Below are positions 1-10,343 of a stretch of DNA of 64,000 bases, in pieces (the first letter of the stretch is position 1; each line of letters starts with the position of its first letter). The stretch spans positions 82,610,164 to 82,674,163 of the forward strand of contig NC_134354.1 in NCBI RefSeq assembly GCF_048569485.1, read 5' to 3'. Below the pieces are notes generated by a model. The model had not been told where the DNA came from. It saw nothing but the letters and a program-made list of their open reading frames with translations, and ran no database searches. The translations under genes were made by a program, and so were the position numbers. Origin of the DNA: Anomaloglossus baeobatrachus. Its lineage: Eukaryota > Chordata > Amphibia > Anura > Aromobatidae.

Positions 1-1490
1 TGGCTGAAAGGTGGCAACTTCAACTGGAAGGCACACACCACCACAGTCAGCCAGTGGTACTGCAGGTCACAGTCAAACCCAGCTTAGTGGATAGCAGGGT
101 AAATGGGGATCCTGAAACGGCACAGGAGCATGAGGGGACCGAGGCTTCATGAAGGCCAGACCTGGGAGCATTGGTGAAGAGACACTGTGGATGCCAGGCT
201 GGGCCTCAAGTAAAGCATGAAAGTGAGCTAAAGGAGATGGAAGACCCCTTTGAGACATGTTGCATTGATTTTAAAGTTACAAGATATAAGCCACCACCTA
301 TAGCCACAAAACTTAAACCTTTGATTAGTACAGAATGTCTAAAAATCAAGTGCGAAATCTACTACCTAATTGATAAAGCGTCATTATCACAGACAACCAA
401 TGATTTTCAGTAATAATGTTAATGGCCACAGATACACAACTCGGCCCTTGTGACCCCTATAATCCTTCTCGTTGAGGTCAAGTAGTAAAGCAAGTAGGGG
501 ACTCAGGATGCTGTTTAATCGGAGGGGGTCCCAGAGATCCTTTATCACCTCTCCTGTGGATAGGAATTAAATATAATTTGTCGGAAAACATATTTAAGAC
601 CTTAGATTTTCAGATCAAATTCAGAGAGTTTCCATTTTAGGGGCAAGTATAGTGGACTTCAGAGCAAAATTCATTCATCGAAAAGTCATCAAAATCAATA
701 GCTGCATTAGGAGGTGTTAACACAGTAAAGTATAAAAGGGATCCGCAATTTAATTATATTGTTGTTGTCAGTGTCATCTACATATTTTATAGCCTCAATA
801 ATGACTCCTAATGTGTAATGAAAACATAATTATTCAGAATAATAATGCTATACAATTAGACTTTGTTATGATTAACTGCTGGCTTCATTTCTTTTATGAA
901 TGGGTTTGACCTGCTGCATTCCTCCAAGTAATGACAAAGACAAAGATCATGCAATGGGATAGTAATACATAAAAAGTAACCAGTCACCAGCTGTTCCAAC
1001 ATAATTAATGGTAAGGCAGAACTAGCGTCTCTCAAACAGAAAAATGAGATTGTACTCGGGAGGGTATGTTTAATCTAACTTGGACAAGGTCACGTAATTA
1101 CGGCAATGAAGTGTAAAATGACTGCAACGCCCAAAAATTGCCAGGAGATGAGCGGAGATTGTGTTCAGAACAACCAGCTCTCTAACTGATGTTGATATGA
1201 GTATGATAAATTGGTGTACCACATTAAGAAAGCTTAATTGTTTTTCCCCCAAAGGAGCCGTTTCACAATAGACTTCATGTCGATACTGATAAGTGGATTT
1301 TTTCTTTCTATTTTTAACAGCTCACTTATATTCCTGTATAAACATGACAATGTAGTCATTAGAAAGCGATATGAGGGGTTGAAGGATAAGATTCGGCGTA
1401 ACTTTCATTGTGATTCTAAACTGCTTGTACTTTAGTGGGCAGTTGTGCTCATTGGTTTTAGTTGGTTGAAGGTCCCCATATACTTTAGAT
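1..1490. other. Unassigned mostly single-copy-looking DNA
   Basis: I recognise no gene here. The first 250 bases are GC-richer and contain short open frames with no family resemblance that I can see. From about 400 the sequence is AT-rich and free of obvious repeats or inverted ends. A part of it (780-1010) resembles conserved non-coding DNA and is listed separately. Confidence 0.4.
780..1010. promoter_or_regulatory. Candidate conserved non-coding element
   Basis: This repeat-free AT-rich stretch has several TAAT/ATTA homeodomain-type cores and CTTTGT/ACAAAG SOX-type cores packed into about 230 bases, and no open frame. That composition is typical of vertebrate developmental enhancers. No comparison was possible, so the call rests on appearance alone. 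Confidence 0.22.
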
Positions 1491-1494
1491 TTAA

Positions 1495-1999
1495 AGAGAA
1501 CCAAACACCGAAATTTTCCTATATAAGGTAAAGCCATTGCTATACTGGCGCTATCATGCTGATTCTAAACATACCTTTAGTTGTGAGATCGGATGTATAC
1601 TTTCTGAAACACAGGCAAATAAAATTTGTGAAATACAATGTTACTTGCTTGATAAGAGCTGCAGAATATCTAATAGGTGGGTCGGGTTTTGCTAGTTATT
1701 CCCGTCTCTATCTGCCTGCCTGTCCTTCCTCCCTCTCTTTTCTCCCTGTAGTAACAGAGACGGGGGGAGGAAGGACAGGCAGGCAGATAGGGGTGGGAAT
1801 AACTAGCAAAACCCAACCCACCTATTAAATATTCTGTAGCACCTATCAAGTAACAGTATATTTCACAAACTTTACTTGCCTGTATTTCAGAAACTATACA
1901 CCCGATCTCACAACTAAGGGTATGTTTACAATCAGTATGATAGCACCAGTATAACACTGGCTTTAGTTTATATAGGAAAATTCTGGTGATTGGTCCTCT
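1495..1999. mobile_element. Foldback MITE with TTAA target duplication
   Basis: The 505-bp element starts AGAGAACC and ends GGTCCTCT, and is flanked by TTAA at 1491-1494 and 2000-2003. Nearly the whole left half pairs with the right half: the blocks around 1575-1740 and 1755-1935 are inverted copies, including the run TGCCTGCCTGTCCTTCCTCC and its complement. The termini, read as TTAAAGAGRACC, resemble the T2/Kolobok-like TTAA MITEs known from Xenopus. There is no transposase, so it is a non-autonomous copy. The short open frames inside are palindrome shadows. Confidence 0.82.
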
Positions 2000-2270
2000 T
2001 TAAGTCAGCAAAACTATCTTATTTTTGGCAATAGTACCTAAAAATCAGATCTAAATGGGCTATCTCAAATCTTCCTCGACACATGATATTGAGGATGAGA
2101 GGTTGGCGCATGGAATTTAAATGCTTGATCCTTTTGTTTTAACAGGAGCTACTCTAAGTGCACCCAGAGAAGTTTGCAGAGGTTTACTCAACCATTCCCA
2201 CACAAAGCATACAGCATGCACACTCCAGTTACCTAGGCATGCACATGACAGGGGAAGTTGAGAGAGTTAA

Positions 2271-2470
2271 AGGCGGCGTTACACGCTACGATTTATCTGA
2301 TGATATGTCGCTGGGGTCACGGATTCCGTGACGCACATCCGGCATCGTTAACGACGTCAATGCGTGTGACACCTACAAGCGACTCCAAACTATTGCAAAT
2401 AGGTTGAAAATCGTTGATCGTTGACACGTCGTTCAGTTTCAAAATATTGTTCGTCGTTTTGAACGCAGCA
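2271..2470. mobile_element. Left part of a PIF/Harbinger-like MITE
   Basis: It begins AGGCGGCGTTACACGCTACG after a TAA. It then runs through the block GTCACGGATTCCGTGACGCA followed by CATCCGGC. The same block occurs, reverse-complemented, near the right end of the element at 26153-26723. The right terminus is not visible, so this copy looks cut off near 2470. Confidence 0.6.
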
Positions 2471-2730
2471 GACAAAACCTGGCCACCGAGCAATTTCATT
2501 GACTGGCTGCAGGTTGGTGAGATTTTGGCTGTGGGTTGGTTCAGCTGCGTTAAATTCATTGTAAATGTGTGTTCATCTAGAGTAAACACATATTTAATAG
2601 AGATCAATTTGGGATCCAAAAAAGTCAGCTCTTTTTGTTGAGTGGAGCCAAGGGATCCAGATCACCAAAAAGAACCGTACTGCCCATCACTACTAAAGAT
2701 GAAAAAACCTTTGGAAGTTTGGTTCACTGG

Positions 2731-5375
2731 TGTGGCGCCCCTGACCCGGTCAGGCACCACTGAGTACTGCACTCATGCTGGGACAGTACTTTCAGGTAAT
2801 CCTAAGGGCCGGAATGAGGTGTGCAAGCACAGACACATAGCAACCAGTTCCCCAACACCAATAGATGGGACCCTTGGGCAGTCCCTAGAGGGGTCTGGCC
2901 TTCAATTCTTGTCAAGGGGTGTAGCGGAGGGGCTGGGAGTTAAAGTGCAGTGGCTGTCAGGAAAGGAGTGGAGCGAGCCAGTCTGGTAGTGGAGCGCTAG
3001 GCAGACACGCACGCTCACACTAGTCAGACCGTGCACGGTGTAGTGACAGTTGGCAGGGGAGAACGGTCACATGGTCAGTTAGTCAAGACAGTCAGTTGAG
3101 TACGGTGACTGCCGGTGACTAGACATGTACGGGGTACAGGTCCTTTGAGTAGACTTCAATTTATTGATATGCTAAACCTGCCGGTGAGGGGAACTACAGG
3201 TACCTCACCAACCACACAGAGTCTGAGCCTAAACAGCAACGCAGGGACCCATAAGGAGACAGAGCCAGACGCCATCTCACCCGGTCCATGCTGACGGCAA
3301 ATGGTCCAAAAAGGGAGAAAAGGCAGCTGCGACTCCCTGGATAGACTCCATGGTACTTCAAGTCAGGGGTTATCTGAACATAGAAGTGCTAGGAAGGTGA
3401 GCTAACCTGTTACCCTCAGACTGGCCTGAAGGAGCTCCTGTTTCTTACCTGGTTTATCACAGCATCGCCTGGGTTACCTCACAAATACAACCAAAATGAG
3501 TAAAAACGAGTTGAAATACTTTCTGGACTTAGACTGAATTATTCTGGGACCCGTTGTTCTACTCACCCGATCCCCTGGGGCCAGCCTAACTCCAGGGAGG
3601 CCACACCATCTGACTACAGACTCCATCAGCCCCAGACGCTTGTTAAATTTGCAGTGGCGATCACCCATATCCCTGACCGCAAGCCGTGAGTGGCGTCACG
3701 ACACATATATACAAAACCGACATACCTGTTGCCATATACAGAAGAAGTCCCTGTGGTGTCCCTGAAGCTGGATTGATGTCCCTGGGGCAACACATCTTCT
3801 CTTTCGTCTGTGCCTGGGACGTGCGAGCGCTCTGTGGAGGGGAGAGCTGCACTTCAACGGCCACGCCTCATCATTCACTACCAGTGACAGGTACAAACGC
3901 CGCTCCACAATGGGCTCTGATTAGTGACTGGAGGAAGGAGCCACCGGTGCCATCAATGGCTACAGAAAAGAAAGGTGTGAAGCCCAAAGTCTCGGTCGTG
4001 CACTTTGCCTTTGATCTCTCGGAGGAGGTGTCCCACAGCAACATGCACTTTGAGGAGAAGCTCCATGACTCGGTGGTGATGGTCTCTGAGGAAGAGGACA
4101 GCAATTACCTAGTGAAGCTCAGTTTTCTGAAGATTCTTCACAAATACGAGACCTCGTTCACACTTCCGGCGCTGCAGCGGCTCGGGAGAAATATCTGTGC
4201 GGTGTCTCTTTATAACCTGAACCTCCGGGTGACCGCCATCACCGCCCTGCCTGAAGGACTTGGCATCAAATGTGAGTACACGGCTCATAAAGAAGGTGTC
4301 CTGAAGAAGGAGATGATCTTGGCCAGCGAGACCATCACCAAGACTCTGGTGAAGGTGGTGGTGCAGTCGCGGGTGCTGGACCACCATCACGGCACTCCGA
4401 TGCTGCTGGAGGGAATGTGAGGTATCGGGGCCGAGCCGGAGTACGACTCTGAGCAGAGTGACTGGCATGGCTTTGAGTGATGTCGCCGGTGGAGGATGGA
4501 GCCGCCCGCTCTGTGCCGCGTTGATTCTCACACTTGTAGTCCTGAAGATTGTAGGGATTAGATGGATCCGATTAATCGGAGGGCTGCTCTAAGCCTTGGT
4601 ATGGAGGAGCAGCAGAAATGAGAAGTAGCCGCCTGGAGGCACAGAATGTTAATGGCGATCCGAAACCTGCGGGTGTCCGTGCAGCGAGGCCCACCTGGAG
4701 GCGCTGCCCATGCTCAGCCTAAGCCACCGTCAGCGACAGTGACCCCGCCACTAGATGTCTCCAGCATGACCCCGGGTAAGTCCCAACCTACCCCTGCCCT
4801 ACCTGGTGTGCTGATCCCGCCGGCGCTACCATCAGAAGCCAGTGCGATGCCCATGCCGTCCTAACCTGAAGCGGTCACAGCACCCTCTCCGCTGGAGAGG
4901 GGTCTGGATGCCCTGCCCTCGGCTCACCTGGTTGCTAAAAACCTGGTCCGCAAGCTGCCGTCCCGACCTGAAGTGGTCGCAGCACCCTCTCCGCTGGAGA
5001 GGGATCCTGAAGACCCATCACCATCCTGCTTGGCTGCCGGAAGCTCGACCCCAGAGCTTCCACTTGCCCAACCAGAGGAGGTCGCAGCACCCTCTGAAAG
5101 AGAGGGAGACCATATAAAGGCCGCGCTGCTGTCCCCCCACTGACCGGAAGAGGTCGCAGCACTCTCCGGAAGGGAGGGAGAACAGGTCCTGCAGCTTACC
5201 CAACCTAACCAGGTCACAGAAAACCCCAGCAGAGAGGAAAATGTGCAGAGCGCTTCGCTCACCTGGTGTCCCGCTGATGACCAGGTGAAGTTACAGCGGA
5301 GGGAGGTCCACCCCAGGGCCATGTCAGCAACACAAGCCTGCAGAAAGCGACGACGGGTGAGAGCCGGGCGCCACA
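2731..5375 (+). mobile_element. Fossil TGT...ACA (LTR-type) element enclosing a host retrocopy
   Basis: The element begins TGTGGCGCCCCTGAC and ends GAGCCGGGCGCCACA. It is flanked by CTGG at 2727-2730 and 5376-5379. TGT...ACA ends with a 4-bp duplication fit an LTR-type retroelement or a solo or rearranged derivative. A Ginger-like DNA element is an alternative that I cannot exclude. The first kilobase, containing a GTGGCGTCACGACA stretch near 3690, resembles the sister copies at 23628-24691 and 32931-34127. The middle holds the ADISSP retrocopy. The last 700 bases are rich in proline and alanine codons with a repeated CGCAGCACCCTCTC block (4975, 5080, 5150 region). It is not intact. Confidence 0.68.
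3956..4480 (+). pseudogene. ADISSP: Intronless retrocopy of ADISSP (C20orf27)
   Basis: From the ATG at 3956 the frame encodes a protein very close to vertebrate C20orf27/ADISSP, a small conserved protein reported as a secreted adipose signal. Hallmarks are HFEEKLHDSVVMV (residues 31-43), LKILHKYE (58-65), KCEYTAHKEGVLKKE (105-119), DHHHGTPMLLEG (142-153) and the tail YDSEQSDWHGFE. There are 174 codons from ATG to the final TGA at 4478, which equals the human protein length as I recall it. Codon 155 (TGA, 4418-4420) is a premature stop that removes the last 19 residues. The parent gene is multi-exonic, so the uninterrupted frame indicates a copied mRNA. No poly(A) tail is visible. The copy lies wholly inside the TGT...ACA element. 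The rest of the frame is open, which suggests a fairly young copy, or one whose truncated product was tolerated. Confidence 0.87.
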
Positions 5376-5695
5376 CTGGCAGTAAGCAAAACAAACTTCC
5401 GAACTTGGTCCGAGGAGGTTCGAAATCACTGATTTGCAGTTTGAGTCTCAGCAATAAGCAGAATACTTTTTCATTTTTTTTGTTACACACCACATGTGAA
5501 CACACTGTCGTTACCTCCAGTGTGCGCGGTTCAAACACTGCAAGCAGCTGGCACTGACCACCGAGAGTACCTGAGCACAGCGTTGCTCATGCGAGTTAAG
5601 TTCGCACGTAAAGCATCCGAACTCCGAGCCCTGTTTTTTAAGTTGGTGTTCAGTTCAAATACCAAACCTTGGGTTTGCTCATCTCTAATGACTAC

Positions 5696-6184
5696 CTTCC
5701 AGTACTACAAGGGATATCCGCTCGATGCTCTATGTCACTGAGCTTATCTATAACATCTATGGCTGTGTAATGCTATCAGTAAGAGTGAGTGAGCACGATA
5801 ATGTTAGGGATATTAACTTATTACTGAATAGTGGAGAGAGAGGAGGTTGGGAAATCATAAACAGGTATATGTTGGGGGAGCTTGGATGTGCATTTGTTGT
5901 AATTCCCATTTGTTGAGTGGGCACATGTTATCTGCTATTGTCCTACATACACAGTAGGGCACTTTTGGTACGTCCTTGGTTAGTATTATTCGGTCTTATG
6001 TCTGATGGGGGAATACATTCAAAAATTAAAAAAATTGCTCTGGTTCCCAAACCAATCTAGTTTTGCTGCTTAATGGTGGACATATCATTTGTGCAGCTGC
6101 ACAGAGGCCCCAGAGATAAGGTGCCCATTTCCCCCTCCAATGCTGGTGTAAGTCTGCATTATGATTATAACAAGATACTTGCCT
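5696..6184. other. Intergenic DNA without recognised feature
   Basis: AT-rich sequence between the hAT-like MITE and the first 1.25-kb TTAA element. I see no open frame with family resemblance and no inverted termini. Confidence 0.4.
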
Positions 6185-6188
6185 TTAA

Positions 6189-7471
6189 CCCCTTCAGCCC
6201 CGGGGCACTTTCCGTTTTTGCGTTTTTGTTTTTTGCTCCCCTTCTTCCGAGAGCCGTAACGTTTTTATTTTTCTGTCAATCTTGCCATATGAGGGCTTGT
6301 TTTTTGCGGGACAAGTTGTACTTTTAAATGAAACCATAAGTTTTACCATATGGTGTACTGGAAAGCAGCAAAAAAATTCCAAGTGTGGAAAAATTGTAAA
6401 AAAAGTGTGATGGCACAATAGTTTTTGGGATGTTTTATTCACAGTGTTCACTATATGGTAAAACTGATGTGTGGGTATGATACCTGAGGTCGGTGCGAGT
6501 TTGCAGACACCAAACATGTATAGGTTTACTTGTATCTAAGGGGTTAAAAAAAATTCACAAGTTTGTCCAATAAAAGTGGCGCACGTTTTGCGCCATTTTC
6601 CGAAACACGTAGCGTTCTTATTTTTTGGGATCTATGGCTCAGTGATGGCTTATTTTTTGCGTCTCGAGCTGATGTTTCTAATGGTAGCATTTTTGCGCAG
6701 ATGCTACGTTTTGATCGCCTGTTATTACATTTTGCGTAAAACCTGCGGCGACCAAAAAACGTAATTTTGGCATTTGGAATTTTTTTGCCACTACGCCGTT
6801 TATTAATCAGATTAATTGATTTTATATTTTGATAGATCGGGCATTTCTGAACGCGGCGATACCAAATATGTGTATATTTATTTATTTTTTAACCCTTTAA
6901 TTTTCAATGGGGGGAAAGGGGGGTGATTTGAACTTTTAGGTTTTTTGTTTTTTTTTTAATTTTTTAAAACTTTTTTTTACGTTTTTTATTTTATTTTACT
7001 AGTCCCCCTAGGGGGCTATAGCGATCAGCAATCCGATTGCTGATTGCTATCTGCTGATCACAGCTATACCGCTGTAAACAGCAGAAATAGTCACTTTCTT
7101 TCTTCCTCTGCTCCGTGCCGAGGAAGAATGAAAGTGAAACTTCGTAGCACCAGGCGTCATCACATGACCCTGTGCTACGATGGCAACCACCGAACGTCAC
7201 GTGATCACTCACGTGACGTCCGGAGGGGGCGGCGGTAAGTAAAAAAGATGGCTGCGCGCATATAGATCTCGCTGCCAGACTTTGGCAGCGAGATCTAAGG
7301 GGTTAATGTTCCGGGTGGAATGCGATTCCACTCGGAACATGTAGGCACACATGTCAGCTGTTGAAAACAGCTGATATGTGTGCCGATCCACGCCGCCTGC
7401 CCGCGGCAGGGGGAAGGGGCTTACCGGGACACGATCCATGACGGATATATCCGTCCATGGTCGTGAAGGGG
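6189..7471 (+). mobile_element. 1.28-kb TTAA element, copy 1
   Basis: It starts CCCCTTCAG and ends CGTGAAGGGG, and is flanked by TTAA at 6185-6188 and 7472-7475. TTAA duplication with CCCC-type termini is piggyBac-like, though I find no transposase. Two further copies are in this window (10232-11891 reversed, 21217-22460). All share the blocks TGCCATATGAGGGCTTG and TTTTACCATATGGTGTACTG, or close variants. An internal perfect hairpin has 14-bp arms at 7264-7277 and 7283-7296 (AGATCTCGCTGCCA). This copy has the best-preserved ends of the three. Confidence 0.78.
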
Positions 7472-7622
7472 TTAAAAGGCCCATTTACTGTTCTTGCACA
7501 GGGGCCCTCTTCTGTCTATGTTTGCCAGTGATGCTGCTGATCTTCGTCATCAACGGCATTGAGAGTGACATCATTATAATAAAGAAGAGTACCTATGTCC
7601 ATATCAACAAGCTATAACTTAA

Positions 7623-8168
7623 AGAAGTGGTTCACATGTTTTCATTACTGGCCACATTGATATTATGTTGAGAAACAAGGTTTCTCTCAAATACCTTAGG
7701 TTGCCAATAGTTCATGTGAGTTGCGCTATTGCGTCCGCTCACTCCCTTCACGTGACCCCCGGTCTCCGTGACCTCTGATGTCCAATGATGTCAAGTCAAC
7801 TGAGGCGGGCCGCAGTCTTCCTGAGTGACTGGGCTGTGGACAACATTTCACTGCTTGTTGCAGCCCATAGCATCTCACGTGCTCTCTCCTTCACAGGAGA
7901 GAGCTGCAAGCAAGAATGACACTGGCCTGTAATGAGCGGTGAAACTCCACCTACAGCCCAGTCTCTCAGGAAGTCTGCAGCCAGCCTCAGTTGACGTGAC
8001 ATCACCGGACATCATAGGTCATGGAGCCCGGGTGCCATGTGAAGCGGGTGAGATGACTGCAATAGCGCCGCTCACTGAAATTGTTGTCAACACAAGGTAT
8101 TTGAGAGAAACTATGTTTCTCAACATAATATCAATGTGGCCAGTAATGAAAACAGGTGAACCACTTCT
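7623..8168. mobile_element. Foldback MITE with TTAA target duplication (second family)
   Basis: The 546-bp element begins AGAAGTGGTTCAC and ends GTGAACCACTTCT, flanked by TTAA at 7619-7622 and 8169-8172. The arms are more than 100 bp long: the block with ACTGGCCACATTGATATTAT near 7650 is repeated inverted near 8125. Two inner blocks around 7800-7860 and 7950-8000 also pair. There is no coding capacity. The termini TTAAAGAAGTGG place it with T2/Kolobok-like TTAA MITEs, distinct in sequence from the one at 1495-1999. Confidence 0.82.
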
Positions 8169-8172
8169 TTAA

Positions 8173-9710
8173 CACAACGCCATTCCCCATTTCTCAGTTT
8201 TAGCATAAGCCTGCAGCTGTTGCATACTCCGGCAAATCTTTCCCTATGTGCTTGACGTTTATCCATGCTTAAGACTCTGTGATCCGCTATTTTTGATGTT
8301 ATGAATGAAATCCCACCCCTTTATTTTAAACATATTAGCTGGAAATATTAACAACTTGCATAGCTAGCTTTCTTGTATCTCGTCTGTATTCTCATCCATC
8401 CTCATTTTTCACTACAGGGAATCTCAGCGTGCAAGTGGAGTTTCTATGTTATTATTTGATATATCTAGTCTTTCATTTTCTTTACTTATAATAAATTGTC
8501 CTTCAGCTGTAACCTCCCCAGTTTTAATGCTGCTTAATACAGATTTTATTTGAATATGATAAAGGCAATCCTTTCAGCCATCACGCATCACTTGCGCAAG
8601 GTAGATCAATTGGAATAGGAAAAAAATATAATTTAACCCCTGCAGGGCTACAGCCATATCTCAAGTTTTGATGAACCCTTCAGCTAGGATAGATTAAATA
8701 GGAAATGCCGTACAAGTCTTCATATGCATGAGGCTAGATTGCATACAACGAATGATCAAATTTTACATAGTGCAATCACATTTTCATATGGATGAGTTAT
8801 TCGATAATCTCAATCCCTGGGGAATCTATAAGAATGGAATTTGTAAAGCTTTATATGAGCAGACATTTGCTGAATATTTATGAGTTCCATTTTATACATT
8901 AAATCGGCATATTCTACACCCAGACAAATACAGGTTGGAGTATCATTTAGGATAAATATGTTTCAAACACATAGGCACAATATGCAAAGCTGAATTGCGG
9001 CTGCCATGCTAATAGCAGGCCGACGTGGGGGAGAGACTTGTTCTTGTGTTTATTAGCGGAGCGCGCTTACCAAATCTTAATATATCGCTAAATATGACAA
9101 ATTAGCCGCCGTTTTCAGTAGGAGAAACAAGCGTATAAAAACGACACATTGGTGGGACTTATTTGAATTCCATAAAATTACAAGAATATTCTTCACATCC
9201 AAGGGCCTGAAGGAATGAAAATTCACAGCTTATCAAGTCCTAAAGCAGTCGTGAGTCAGAAAGTTTAATTTCAAATAGCAATTATACGGGAGGAAGCGAC
9301 CGTATCTATGCATTAATGCTTTATAGAAAGGATTAACCTGTTAAGCTGTTAGTGGCCTGTTAATGCCCTATTTCTTAGCGCTTAGTCTTATTAGAGCTAA
9401 TAAAATCTTTGTCATTAAGCATAATCTGCTGCATATTCTTTATAGAACAGTGGTCTCTTTCGGGAGGCGCGGATACCAGAGGAGGTCATAATATTTCTCC
9501 TGGGATAAACGTTAACCACATGTTTGAAAGATAAAGAAAAATTTTAGAGTAACTTTAATAGTAGAAAAAAAACCCTCATTCATACACTGAATGCAAAAAG
9601 TCATTTCTAAAGTGGGATTTTATTGAGTGTTCCAAGATCTCACATATATTTTACATTTCGAGTTTTGGTGTTCCATATTCTGGCAGACATGACTTTCTCC
9701 ACTTATATTG
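8173..9710. other. Repeat-free AT-rich intergenic DNA
   Basis: About 1.5 kb without recognisable repeats, inverted termini or coding signal. The 3' two-thirds look like conserved non-coding DNA; the strongest part is listed separately. Confidence 0.4.
8950..9465. promoter_or_regulatory. Candidate conserved non-coding element (enhancer-like)
   Basis: The stretch has many TAAT/ATTA cores (for example ATGCATTAATGC near 9318 and GAGCTAATAAAATCTTTG near 9394), a CTTTGT SOX-type core beside CATTAAGCATAAT, and a TGCATATTC octamer-like site near 9430. It has no open frame and no repeat termini. This density of homeodomain, SOX and POU-type cores is common in vertebrate developmental enhancers. The assignment is by composition only. 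Confidence 0.3.
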
Positions 9711-9711
9711 A

Positions 9712-9830
9712 AATTCAAATTCAAAGAGCTTTATTGACAGGACCAAGTTCATGTTGGCATTGCCAAACCAAGTGGTACAACTAGGGATGGGGATAGAGGC
9801 TTGTCCAGGGTAGGGTATAGAAGCCCATCT
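9712..9830 (-). mobile_element. 3' tail of a non-LTR retrotransposon
   Basis: Read on the minus strand this ends in CAATAAAGCTCTTTG followed by GAATTTGAATTT. A polyadenylation-type signal followed by a short hexamer repeat is a typical 3' end of Rex/L2/CR1-type LINEs. Only the last roughly 110 bases are recognisable and no reverse transcriptase remains. Confidence 0.45.
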
Positions 9831-9854
9831 ATAGTCAACATTATATTTGGTCGA

Positions 9855-10227
9855 CTATAGAGTTGAGCAAATCAGTATGAGGCGAATTGAATTTGCTTCA
9901 TATGTTTTTGCAATTCACTTCAGATAAATCTAGCAAAATAATGGCCACCCATTCTACAGGGCCAGGAATGGGTTAAAATATGTAAAAAAATATGTCAGGC
10001 TCATCTCTCACCAGCACTCCCTTGTCTACGCAGTTCTCTTCTAGGTGCTTCCAATCCTGTCCAGTCTTCACAGTGCATTTTAGCACCTCCGGAACTCATT
10101 GTTTCTCGTGAAGTTATGACGTTGTGGGGCAATGCACTTCACGATGCCGACAAAGCCTAGTCAATGCCAGAGGCCCCAACAATCCAGTCCGTCACCGTCA
10201 ACACTCAAATTACAAGTGATTTATACA
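9855..10227. other. Possible hAT-like repeat fragment
   Basis: It starts TATAGAGTTGAGCAAATC, which resembles the TAGAGATGAGCAAAC ends of the hAT-like MITE at 2694-5687. No matching inverted right end is visible before the next element, so this would be a truncated copy. Confidence 0.3.
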
Positions 10228-10343
10228 TTAAACCTTTCACAACCTAGGACATAATGGTAAGTCCTAAATTATGAAAGGGTAATCACTGCCGGCTGATGTG
10301 GTGAGCCAGCGGTGATCACAACACATGTCTGTTATTTTGAACA

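Larger units (their letters stand above)
2694..5687. mobile_element. hAT-like MITE split by a nested retroelement-like unit
   Basis: The left end TAAAGATGAAAAAACC and the reverse complement of the right end, TAGAGATGAGCAAACC, are similar inverted termini. The flanks are ATCACTAC (2686-2693) and ATGACTAC (5688-5695), a 7/8 match as expected for an old hAT 8-bp duplication. Without the insertion at 2731-5375 and its 4-bp duplication the element is about 345 bp. It has no coding capacity and is therefore non-autonomous. Confidence 0.68.

Noticed and set aside
171-413. 80-residue open frame near the left edge
   Set aside because: No recognisable domain, not clearly conserved, and the edge prevents seeing upstream context; too weak to call a gene.
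1556-1957. Two facing open frames of 90 and 95 residues with similar sequences
   Set aside because: They are the two arms of the foldback MITE read on opposite strands.
4924-5538. 204-residue minus-strand open frame opposite the proline-rich region
   Set aside because: Antisense shadow of repeated GC-rich blocks in a fossil element and crossing the element end; no recognisable domain.
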